Positions 27,321-34,319 of a DNA stretch of 64,000 nt are shown piece after piece. The position numbers were made by a program, and so were the translations under genes. Position 1 is the stretch's first letter; every line of letters begins with the position of its first letter. This DNA comes from an uncultured Polaribacter sp. (GTDB lineage: Bacteria > Bacteroidota > Bacteroidia > Flavobacteriales > Flavobacteriaceae): contig CALSME010000005.1 in the NCBI GenBank assembly GCA_943787375.1, positions 1-64,000 of the forward strand, read 5' to 3'. Below the pieces are notes generated by a model, which saw nothing but the letters and a program-made list of their open reading frames with translations, searched no databases and was not told where the DNA came from.

Positions 27321-28424
27321 TTATTGATTTTTAGACTTTTTGTATTGTATAGGTGTCATTCCTATATGCTTTTTAAAAAGCGTATTAAATGTGCTTTTAG
27401 AACCAAAACCACTTTCAAAAGCGACACCTTCCATACTTAAATGTTGTTTTTTTGGATTTTCAAGAAGCGATTTACTATAGTTTAATCTAAATTTATTTAC
27501 ATAGGTGTAAAAGTTTACATTATAGTTTGTATTGATAACAAATGATAAAATATGTGTCCTCGTATTTAATTTGTCGGAAAGTGTAGATAATGAAAGATTT
27601 TTGTTTAAAAATGGTTGTTCTTCTTCCATTAACTTTTCTAGTTTATTAGCGATTTCAAGTCTTAAATTTTTGTCTATAAGTTCTTCTTTTTTAATGTCGT
27701 TTATTTGTGGCGATTCACTTTCAATAGCTTGGATGTGTTTTGGTTTTAATTCAAATATTTCTCGTTGTTGTACAATATGAAAACCACTGTAGAATAAAAT
27801 AATGAATAACATAAGGTTGGAAAAATATGCAAAGTAATTTTCTTCGGAACTTAACTCAAAAACTAAATGAATTATTAAGAGTAATGGAAAGACAAATATT
27901 AAATTATATAGCCAATTTAAACTTACTCCTTGTTTATTAGCGTGAAGCTTTAAAACGTTTTTTTTATGTTTAAAGAGCATCATTATTACAAAATAGAAAA
28001 TGATTGCAGAAAATAAAAAGAGAGCAATTATTGAAAAAGCATCTAAAATTTCATAGTTGTTTTCTAAAAATAGACGATTAGTTTCTGTACTATTTAAAAA
28101 CATCCAAACCATAACCACCATTATAAAAGGAATAAATAGTAGATAATGTTTTTTTAAGAAATGATTTGGCATATTCACAAAGTGATATACTGATAAATAA
28201 AGGAATGAAGGAATAAGAAATTTTATACTTTCAAGGATAATATCTACTCCAAACCATTCTTCAAAAAAATATTCTCCAATTAAGGGAAGTGTAAATAGTA
28301 ATGATATAGCACCAAAAAGAATGGCCAAATATCGATTCGCACTTTTATTAATTCTATTACTTAATGAAAAGGTTACAAAAGCAAGCATTAATGCTACACC
28401 TATTTGCATAAAATAAAACTCCAT
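27321..28424 (-). CDS. Membrane-embedded AraC-family regulator (cassette K4)
   Basis: 367 aa. The N-terminal ~225 residues contain seven hydrophobic helices. The C-terminal ~100 residues are an AraC/XylS DNA-binding domain (LSLSTLSDKLNTRTHILSFVIN ... VAFESGFGSKSTFNTLFKKHIGMTPIQYKK) with both helix-turn-helix units. 7TM-AraC proteins are typical sensory regulators in Flavobacteriia. It is 103 bp upstream of the TonB receptor gene, same strand and same cassette. Confidence 0.92.
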   Translation of the reverse strand: MEFYFMQIGVALMLAFVTFSLSNRINKSANRYLAILFGAISLLFTLPLIGEYFFEEWFGVDIILESIKFLIPSFLYLSVYHFVNMPNHFLKKHYLLFIPFIMVVMVWMFLNSTETNRLFLENNYEILDAFSIIALFLFSAIIFYFVIMMLFKHKKNVLKLHANKQGVSLNWLYNLIFVFPLLLIIHLVFELSSEENYFAYFSNLMLFIILFYSGFHIVQQREIFELKPKHIQAIESESPQINDIKKEELIDKNLRLEIANKLEKLMEEEQPFLNKNLSLSTLSDKLNTRTHILSFVINTNYNVNFYTYVNKFRLNYSKSLLENPKKQHLSMEGVAFESGFGSKSTFNTLFKKHIGMTPIQYKKSKNQ

Positions 28425-28524
28425 ATTTTTTTGAATTCATCTAGTTTTTAAAATAATTCAACGTAGTGCTTTTTTAAATATTGTTTTCGAATTTTTGTTT
28501 AATTACTGGCGGTTTTTCAAAATG

Positions 28525-28747
28525 AAGGCTAACGGCTTGGTGTATGGCCAGTTACGGTGTTAAATAGCTTTTTATTTCGTTTAATCAAGAGCAAGTACAG
28601 CTGTTTTATCCTTATAAATTATCTGGTTGTTAAACCTGATAACAAAATCTATAAACCTAAACTACTGTACTTGCGGTACTCTTGCAAAAAAGAATTAACA
28701 TTTGTACTAGCTATTAGCCGTAATTGGCTATACGCATTGTTGTAGGC
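28525..28747 (-). repeat. Site E5, largest attC-like element; fills the 328-bp gene-free stretch 28425-28752
   Basis: AAGGCTAAC, arm GGCTTGGTGTATGGCC; right arm GGCTATACGCATT, then GTTGTAGGC. The outer arms extend into AGTTACGG/CCGTAATT, and a second internal pair GCAAGTACAG / CTGTACTTGC makes a long stem-loop, as in the long attC sites of large chromosomal arrays. No gene is supported in this stretch; the 62-aa plus-strand ORF is an artefact of the repeat. Confidence 0.8.
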
Positions 28748-28752
28748 AGTAT

Positions 28753-29121
28753 TTATTTTTTTTTGATTTTATTAATTAACAATGTGTCTTTTTCAATTGC
28801 TAAGTCAAAAATGTATTTTTCAAATACGGCATTAGAATAATAACCAAAATATTTCTCTATTTTTTTTCCGTTTTGAAAAACTTCCAAAAAGTAACCACCA
28901 TCTACTCCTTTAAGATTCATATCAAGTACTGTTTTAACTTCATCTCCCAAATTAATATTTTTTACCAAGTATTCTTTACTTTGTTTTTCCGTTCCATATG
29001 TTATTTTAAGAGTATCTATAATTGAGCCAGTATTATTTTTTATTAAGAGTTCTGTTTTTTTATCGTCATTACAAGAATATAAAAACATAATAATAACTAA
29101 AATTGAAAAGAGATGCTTCAT
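28753..29121 (-). CDS. Small lipoprotein, possible immunity-like partner (cassette K5)
   Basis: 122 aa. Lipoprotein signal MKHLFSILVIIMFLYSC. The mature part is strand-rich (LLIKNNTGSIIDTLKITYG) with no family that I know. It begins 6 bp after the DUF6973 lipoprotein gene and ends 6 bp from site E5. Position and size would suit an immunity or accessory protein for the upstream product; that is inference. Confidence 0.7.
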   Translation of the reverse strand: MKHLFSILVIIMFLYSCNDDKKTELLIKNNTGSIIDTLKITYGTEKQSKEYLVKNINLGDEVKTVLDMNLKGVDGGYFLEVFQNGKKIEKYFGYYSNAVFEKYIFDLAIEKDTLLINKIKKK

Positions 29122-29127
29122 AATATT

Positions 29128-30714
29128 TTATTGATTAGTTGGTGTTAATTGTGTAGAAGAATTTATTCCAAAATTAGGTGGCACGACAGGGTCAAGTGGA
29201 GATAAGTAAAAGAGATTTCCAGATAATAATTCTGAATAAACAGAATTAGAAAGCTCTTGGTCAGATACAAAAAAACTTGCATCATCACCAATTGTATGAC
29301 CTATATCATTATTATGTAAATCCATTTGGACTTCTAGAATTAAATTTGCTGGTACCTCACTTTCATGGGCTGTTGAAAAAAGTCTAGCAACTGTATCACC
29401 AGCATCATTAGAGTTCATTGCATTAAAAAATGCATGTCTAAATGCATCCGACTTATCATTTCTAGCACTAAATCCAAATCTGTTTTCGGTTTCGGTTTCA
29501 GCGGGTTCTTTGTTTTCTCTAATAATTAATGCTTGAACCGGAAATGCTACCACTAATAATTTCTCCTCTTTTGTTAAATCGCCAAAACCTTCATCATCCA
29601 AATCGAATGAAAAATTATTGTTTACAAAATCCTCATCTAACCACCATTCAAATGGCATTCCGTCATCTTTACCAGGATAATCGCTTAGTGTGGGATTTGG
29701 TTCATTTGTCTCAATTAAAGCTTCTATGACATCAGATATGAAGTTTGAGTTAGTATTTGTCATGCCGTTTTCAGACATATAGTTTAATAGAATACTTATT
29801 TTGTCAGCGTTATTCGGGTCATTAATCCAAATAATCTGCTCGGTTGATAATGCACTATTTCCGCCAAGAGCATTAATTAAGAAAAGTGGCGCAACAGAAT
29901 TCCCATCTGAATCTGTTGGGATTATTGGTGCGGTAACCGAGTCATCGTTTGTTGGTGTTCCACCTCCACCACCTCCGCCACGCGGTCCGATAGGTCCTTC
30001 GGTATAACCACCACCATCATCACAAGGATAGTCAAAAGTATACCATGTTGTGCTTGGTTGTGTGCCACATTCACATGATTGTCCAGGCCAATGTCCAACA
30101 CAAGGACATTGTGTTTCTACAATAACGTAATAAGAGCCACAACCACTTCGATTGGCAATATTTGAATTCCTGTTTGATGTGTTTGAACTTATATTTTCAA
30201 TTCTTACCGTTCCATTAAATTCAGTGACTATACCATTTGAAATATCATCCAAATATTGTTGGTCTGGAATATAAGAAGCTATATAAGCTCTTTCTCCTTC
30301 ATCGTTGACTTCAACAACCAAGTTTTCAAATAGTCCTACACTTTCTTCTCTGTAAACTTTAAAAGTATATGAAGTATAACCATCAAATTGAACTTGTCTA
30401 ATTTCTGTTGTGTCAATGGTAAAACCATAAACATCATTATTTCCAGTTCTGTTAGCTATATTATTTCCTGCGAATCTGTCTGAAAGGCTCAATCCATTTA
30501 TGATTGAGTTAAAATTACTGTCATTTTGAAAGTCTGAATAACCAGAAACTTTAATATCTAAGTTTCTATTTTGGTATTCATTTGAAACAGGGTTGTCATC
30601 AATTAGGTTTTGTGGTTCTGCATCGTCAGTTTCTTTCTGACACCCAATAACAGTGAGAAATGCAAGTAGTAAAAAAAGTAGTTTTCGGATTGGATTGTTG
30701 ATTTTTGTTTTCAT
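29128..30714 (-). CDS. Lipoprotein with C-terminal DUF6973-like domain (cassette K5)
   Basis: 528 aa. Lipobox LTVIGC near residue 25; N-terminal region of unknown fold; Cys-rich segment ~195-235 (CGSYYVIVETQCPCVGHWPGQSCECG); a Gly-rich linker (GPIGPRGGGGGGG) near 245. A C-terminal domain follows with NDKSDAFRHAFFNAMNS, STAHE and MDLHNNDIGHTIG. That His/Asp/Asn pattern matches DUF6973, a domain I recall at the C-terminus of secreted and toxin-like proteins. Variable N-terminus plus Gly linker plus compact C-terminal domain is the layout of polymorphic toxins, but the activity is unproven. Confidence 0.75.
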   Translation of the reverse strand: MKTKINNPIRKLLFLLLAFLTVIGCQKETDDAEPQNLIDDNPVSNEYQNRNLDIKVSGYSDFQNDSNFNSIINGLSLSDRFAGNNIANRTGNNDVYGFTIDTTEIRQVQFDGYTSYTFKVYREESVGLFENLVVEVNDEGERAYIASYIPDQQYLDDISNGIVTEFNGTVRIENISSNTSNRNSNIANRSGCGSYYVIVETQCPCVGHWPGQSCECGTQPSTTWYTFDYPCDDGGGYTEGPIGPRGGGGGGGTPTNDDSVTAPIIPTDSDGNSVAPLFLINALGGNSALSTEQIIWINDPNNADKISILLNYMSENGMTNTNSNFISDVIEALIETNEPNPTLSDYPGKDDGMPFEWWLDEDFVNNNFSFDLDDEGFGDLTKEEKLLVVAFPVQALIIRENKEPAETETENRFGFSARNDKSDAFRHAFFNAMNSNDAGDTVARLFSTAHESEVPANLILEVQMDLHNNDIGHTIGDDASFFVSDQELSNSVYSELLSGNLFYLSPLDPVVPPNFGINSSTQLTPTNQ

Positions 30715-30767
30715 AAATTTTCCGTTGTTTATCGGTTAATAATTCAGTTTGGTGGGCTGGTAATATT

Positions 30768-30904
30768 GCCTACAACGGTCTAGTATAAAAATAGTAGCGG
30801 ATTTTCACACACTAACTTTTCGATTAAACACAGACCTTTTTTATATTCACTTACATTCCTTTTAGCGATTAAACCGCTATTATTTTTATACATTGTTAGC
30901 AAAC
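30768..30904 (-). repeat. Site E6, attC-like element
   Basis: GCCTACAAC, arm GGTCTAGTATAAAAA, stem TAGTAGCGGATTT paired with AAACCGCTATTA, arm TTTATACATT, then GTTAGCAAAC. The stem is almost identical in sequence to that of E4, showing that the sites are related by descent and not just by structure. Confidence 0.82.
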
Positions 30905-30907
30905 GTT

Positions 30908-32083
30908 TTATAATAATCGTTTTAGTTTGAACTTTATTTTTTTCGTTTTCCCTTCCGAGTTTATAATTGTTAGACAAATCTTTTCATTTTCTTTTGTTAA
31001 CAAATCTCTATAAACTGTAATGTCTCCTGAAGAATCTTTATTTATAGAAATCAATTTATCTCCCTTTCTAATTCCTTTTTTATACGCTGAACTTGTTTCC
31101 TCGGCTCTATCTATTATAATATTACCATCAATCTGTTTAAGTTTAATTCCGCTAACTGGAAATGCAAAAGGTTTACTAAATGCTTTATTAGGCTTTATGT
31201 ATAATGTGCAAGTTGAATAATCTAAAACTAGATTAAATCTACTGATTACTTTTGCTCCTAATATACCGAAATAGTTTTCGTAACTACTCACGCCTTCTTT
31301 ATCGTTTGCTATTCCTACAACCATCTCATCCAATTCATATCCACCGATATTCATTGATTGAATTGCGATATCTTCAGAAATAGATTCTCCGTGTAAATTT
31401 TCAGATTTTGAAATGAGGCTTTTTCCAGCTTTTTCACTTAATTTATGATTTTCATTGTAGGGTGTGTTTATCAGAAACGTTAACCCTGCTCCGCTGTCAA
31501 ATAAAATTTTATCGGTGTATGATTCTCCATTTCTTAAAGTAATACCAATATCAAACTGTGGGATAGGAATACCATTTTCAAATTCAAAGGGCATAGCTTG
31601 ATATCCTATTGTATCTACATCTTGAATTTTATCGTACAAAAGTATTTTTTTATTTTCATAATCAATTTTTGTAATGTACTTCTTGAGTAGGCTATATCCA
31701 ATAATTCCATCAAAATCTCTTTCCAGTGCATTCTTTAATTTAGTTAAATCAGTAAGAACTAAGTGAGTGCTGTCTATTTCAATATTATTTTGAAGGGTTA
31801 GCTTTTGATTAAGGATAATTTCATAAGATTTTGTACCACCAGCACCTGAAACATCTTGCTTATAATTTGCTTTTAAACCTGATTTGTCTGCTGTGTTAGA
31901 ATCCAGCAAATCAGATGTAGCTCCTGTATCAAAAACAAAAGTCTTGTATTCGGAATCATCATTAATGTTTACTTTAAGTAATATCAAATCATTTTTTAAT
32001 TCAAAAGGAATTTCTGCTATTTGCGCATTTAAGCGAATAGAGATAATGAAGACTAAAGATAAAGTTGTAATTATTTGTTTCAT
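30908..32083 (-). CDS. Retropepsin-like aspartic protease with PDZ domain (cassette K6)
   Basis: 391 aa from MKQIITTLSLVFIIS (signal peptide ending LNAQ); the ORF-track start is nine codons earlier and adds a non-signal extension. Two aspartic-protease half-sites are present: FDTGATSD near residue 50 and FDSGAGLTF near 200, the layout of single-chain bacterial aspartyl proteases. A PDZ domain occupies ~300-385 (AYKKGIRKGDKLISIN). Likely periplasmic or surface proteolysis. Sole gene of its cassette, with its stop codon 3 bp from site E6. Confidence 0.88.
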   Translation of the reverse strand: MKQIITTLSLVFIISIRLNAQIAEIPFELKNDLILLKVNINDDSEYKTFVFDTGATSDLLDSNTADKSGLKANYKQDVSGAGGTKSYEIILNQKLTLQNNIEIDSTHLVLTDLTKLKNALERDFDGIIGYSLLKKYITKIDYENKKILLYDKIQDVDTIGYQAMPFEFENGIPIPQFDIGITLRNGESYTDKILFDSGAGLTFLINTPYNENHKLSEKAGKSLISKSENLHGESISEDIAIQSMNIGGYELDEMVVGIANDKEGVSSYENYFGILGAKVISRFNLVLDYSTCTLYIKPNKAFSKPFAFPVSGIKLKQIDGNIIIDRAEETSSAYKKGIRKGDKLISINKDSSGDITVYRDLLTKENEKICLTIINSEGKTKKIKFKLKRLL

Positions 32084-32170
32084 TGTATTTCTATTTTCTG
32101 CAAAATTCATTGTTATTTCCGATTTTCTATGTTAAATACAGTTAACGAGTGTTAAAAAAATGGTTCTAAT

Positions 32171-32305
32171 GTTTGCTAACGGCTACTTGTATGGTTAGTG
32201 GCGTGTTAAATTATTATATTTTGGATATGCACCAAACTTTTTTTAATGAAATTAACTTAGAGTTTAGCGATTAGTAGCCATTAACTATACAAATTGTTGG
32301 CACAA
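32171..32305 (-). repeat. Site E7, attC-like element
   Basis: GTTTGCTAAC, arm GGCTACTTGTATGG, stem TTAGTGGCG with partner CGATTAGTAGCCATTAA, arm CTATACAAATT, then GTTGGCACAA. Confidence 0.8.
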
Positions 32306-32309
32306 GTAC

Positions 32310-33167
32310 TTATTTATACGCAAAAATTAAGGAAAGACCACTTTTTAGTTCAAATGGAAAAACTGAAGTATTTTTATTCAATAACGACCACTTTCCTTCA
32401 TTGATAAATTTATTTGAATAAAATGTTTGGCTTGATTTAGTTGAAGCAAAATTTAACTTGATATAGTTATTTCGCTCATCTTCGATTATAGAATTATTCG
32501 AGTCCTCAAATCCAATAAATTCGATGCCTAAAAATAATCCTTCATTAGGTACTATAATTGAATGGTCTAAATCGAAAATAATAGATTTAGATTTATCCGT
32601 CAAAGAATATATAATATTTTCTGTATTTAGCTTTTTGTCAATTATACCATTTGAGTTAGAATATAAATTTAATCTAAATATTGCCTTTTTTATATCATTA
32701 CTTTTTAACTCAATAAGGTTTTCAATAGGGAACCTAATCTTTGAGATTGTTTTAATATCTTTTTGCTTTTTAAAAAGCACACAAAATTCAGTTTTTGGTT
32801 GGATATACCATTGATGCTTTTCTTTTCTTTCCTTGCTCCAATCATTGGAATCTTTCGATGAAGAAATTATCACTTCATCTAAAAATTGATTTTTTTGAGA
32901 TAACCAAATTGTGTCTTTAACAGTTTTAAATTGAATTTTGATTTCATTGTAAAGAATGTGAGATATTAATAAACTATCATTCTCTGAACAATTTATTCTG
33001 ACAATTCCTTTGCTATCAGAATATTCGCCTTTGTCTTTTCCAATAATAGATACGCTACAATATTCTATTGACTGCTTATTATTTTCATCTATTATGATAA
33101 ACTTTTTTTCTTGAGTAAAACAATAAATTTGGCTAAAAAGTAGTAATAATAATGATGTTTTTTTCAT
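32310..33167 (-). CDS. Secreted protein with carboxypeptidase-regulatory-like N-terminus (cassette K7)
   Basis: 285 aa. Signal peptide MKKTSLLLLLFSQIYCFTQ. Residues ~20-100 resemble the carboxypeptidase-D regulatory-like beta-sandwich seen at the start of TonB receptors (IEYCSVSIIGKDKGEYSDSKGIVRI), but no plug or barrel follows; the rest (~100-285) is an unrecognised mixed domain. This stand-alone arrangement occurs in many Bacteroidota surface proteins of unknown role. Last gene of the first cassette in transcription order. Confidence 0.75.
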   Translation of the reverse strand: MKKTSLLLLLFSQIYCFTQEKKFIIIDENNKQSIEYCSVSIIGKDKGEYSDSKGIVRINCSENDSLLISHILYNEIKIQFKTVKDTIWLSQKNQFLDEVIISSSKDSNDWSKERKEKHQWYIQPKTEFCVLFKKQKDIKTISKIRFPIENLIELKSNDIKKAIFRLNLYSNSNGIIDKKLNTENIIYSLTDKSKSIIFDLDHSIIVPNEGLFLGIEFIGFEDSNNSIIEDERNNYIKLNFASTKSSQTFYSNKFINEGKWSLLNKNTSVFPFELKSGLSLIFAYK

Positions 33168-33214
33168 TTCGATGGAATTAAAATCTGCTTTCTCCTAAAA
33201 GAAAAGCAGATTAA

Positions 33215-33454
33215 TTAACAAGGTACTGCATAATCAGTAGTTTCAGAAACTACTAACCAAAAAACTTGGTAAGTTGTAGTACAATTTTGGTAACAACTTC
33301 CTGGTTCAATTGAGTAAGATGATCCGCAACTTGTAGTTGAACCCCAAAATTTCATTGGTGATTCTTCAGTTCCTTTTGCTGACATCAAAACAAATGATGC
33401 AACAAACAAGCCTAATAAGGCAAGTTTTTTTGATTTTAAAATTGCTTTACGCAT
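33215..33454 (-). CDS. Small secreted Cys-containing peptide (cassette K7)
   Basis: 79 aa from MRKAILKSKKLALLGLFVASF; the longer ORF-track start (130 aa) runs through a non-coding leader and site E8. The signal peptide ends around SAKG. The ~50-residue mature part has four Cys (TTSCGSS, GSCYQNC and a terminal Cys). No known family. It resembles small exported peptides with disulfides; a bacteriocin-like or structural role is speculation. It starts 137 bp inside the first cassette, leaving room for its own promoter. Confidence 0.6.
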   Translation of the reverse strand: MRKAILKSKKLALLGLFVASFVLMSAKGTEESPMKFWGSTTSCGSSYSIEPGSCYQNCTTTYQVFWLVVSETTDYAVPC

Positions 33455-33927
33455 AATTAAAAAGGTTTTAAATTTTCGCACTTTACTTTTTAAAGAGTGT
33501 AAAGCACTTGCAGTATCGCCCTCCAAAATGGAAACTCTCTTAAATTGTACTTTATGTTTATCATTTAACTTTTGTTCGTATTTGTGCCAACTATTGTATA
33601 TGCACACCTTTAGGTGTGTATATTTCCGTTATATTTTTATTTTGTTCCATTGCGCAAATTCTTCAACGTTTAATTGCCACATTTTCAATTTTTTGTTGAA
33701 GTTATAGCATGCGGAGAAGGTTTTTTAAACACCAAAAAAACAGCCCTTCTCTACAAAACTAAGTTAAAAAGGAATTGCTTGTATCTGGAAATAAATAAGT
33801 GGGAATATAGGGGAATAACTGGGCTTATTTGAGTACAACTGGGAATCGTAAGCTCTTAATTTTTAGGTATTTGAGAGTTTTGAGTCGTTGCAATCTATGG
33901 TATTGCACTCCCCAAAAAAGAAGAGTG
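33455..33927 (-). other. Gene-free stretch holding site E8 and the array boundary
   Basis: 473 bp between the first cassette gene and the gene next to polA. Contents seen: the leader of the Cys peptide (33455-33591), site E8 (33585-33634), and a looser inverted repeat CTTCAAC ... GTTGAAG (33661-33701). No integrase, convincing promoter or further ORF was found in it. Confidence 0.5.
33585..33634 (-). repeat. Site E8, divergent compact hairpin site at the proximal end of the array
   Basis: Plus strand: GTGCCAAC, TATTG, then TATATGCACACC-TTTA-GGTGTGTATA, then TTTCC and GTTATAT. AAC and GTT sit at the hairpin base like the other sites and the TTGTGCCAAC box is the exact complement of the far end of its cassette. 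The arms, however, are different and shorter. It could be the primary (attI-like) site or a divergent attC. Confidence 0.6.
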
Positions 33928-34308
33928 CTACCAACTTGCCGTTGGAGAAAACAACAAATCGATAGGGTTGTCAATCTCATACAGGTATTGATATCCCCTA
34001 GATTCTTTCGTACAAAAAGGAGTGATGAGATGGATCATGTTGGTGAAACCTTTGAGCGTTAAAACACAGTAAAAAGTCTGTTGGTCCCTACTAAGAATTC
34101 CTTCATCAGATGTAAACAAGCCTAAAATTAAATTGCAATTGCGAGGTTTTATAAAACCAACTTGAGACAAATCCAATGGTTGTTTCTTCTCGATAATGGT
34201 TTCTATAAGAAGTGCTCTAAATTGAATGGCTTCCGCCATGTCGAAGTTGTACAGTCGAACAACATGCTCCCCCAGGCCATTTACGTTTTCGATATAATCT
34301 AATTCCAT
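33928..34308 (-). CDS. Conserved hypothetical protein next to polA
   Basis: 126 aa, no signal peptide, mixed alpha/beta. I recall similar proteins near polA in Flavobacteriia but know no function. It begins 11 bp after the polA stop, so it is probably co-transcribed with it. Contains VRLYNFDMAEAIQFRALL and a single Cys pair, with no catalytic motif that I recognise. Confidence 0.75.
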   Translation of the reverse strand: MELDYIENVNGLGEHVVRLYNFDMAEAIQFRALLIETIIEKKQPLDLSQVGFIKPRNCNLILGLFTSDEGILSRDQQTFYCVLTLKGFTNMIHLITPFCTKESRGYQYLYEIDNPIDLLFSPTASW

Positions 34309-34319
34309 TTTATAAGCAA

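Larger units (their letters stand above)
18882..33634 (-). mobile_element. Integron-like cassette array (seven gene blocks between eight attC-like sites), no integrase in window
   Basis: All genes between 19.0 and 33.5 kb are on the minus strand and fall into seven blocks, K1-K7, bounded by imperfect inverted-repeat sites E1-E8. Every block starts (plus strand) with GTT and ends with AAC, and the 9-10 bases at the two ends of one block are reverse complements, while the ends of different blocks differ. Between AAC and GTT, six sites (E2-E7) share a conserved left arm (GGYYTNGTGTATG) and right arm (TATACACATT) that can pair around a variable hairpin of 70-220 bases. These are the layout rules of integron cassettes and attC sites. 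Against a classical integron: the R box does not follow GTTRRRY, cassettes are large, and no tyrosine recombinase gene is visible. Confidence 0.75.

Noticed and set aside
28557-28745. 62-aa plus-strand ORF
   Set aside because: It lies wholly inside site E5 and reflects the repeat sequence.
30780-30977. 65-aa minus-strand ORF overlapping site E6
   Set aside because: Formed by the repeat and by another frame of the aspartic-protease gene end.
19024-33591. Array as a classical mobile integron
   Set aside because: No intI-like gene is visible, the R boxes do not fit GTTRRRY (for example GTTAGCA, GTTGTAG, GTTATGT), and cassettes are mostly multi-gene. Kept as integron-like only.
18882-33634. The repeats as MITEs or insertion-sequence ends
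   Set aside because: Outer boxes differ from site to site but match the opposite end of the neighbouring gene block, not the other end of the repeat. No target-site duplications were seen flanking the repeats.
18882-33634. CRISPR array
   Set aside because: Repeats are imperfect inverted repeats 50-220 bp long, spaced by kilobases with genes between them; no cas genes.
33829-34062. 77-aa plus-strand ORF
   Set aside because: Mostly antisense to the conserved gene next to polA; no recognisable features.
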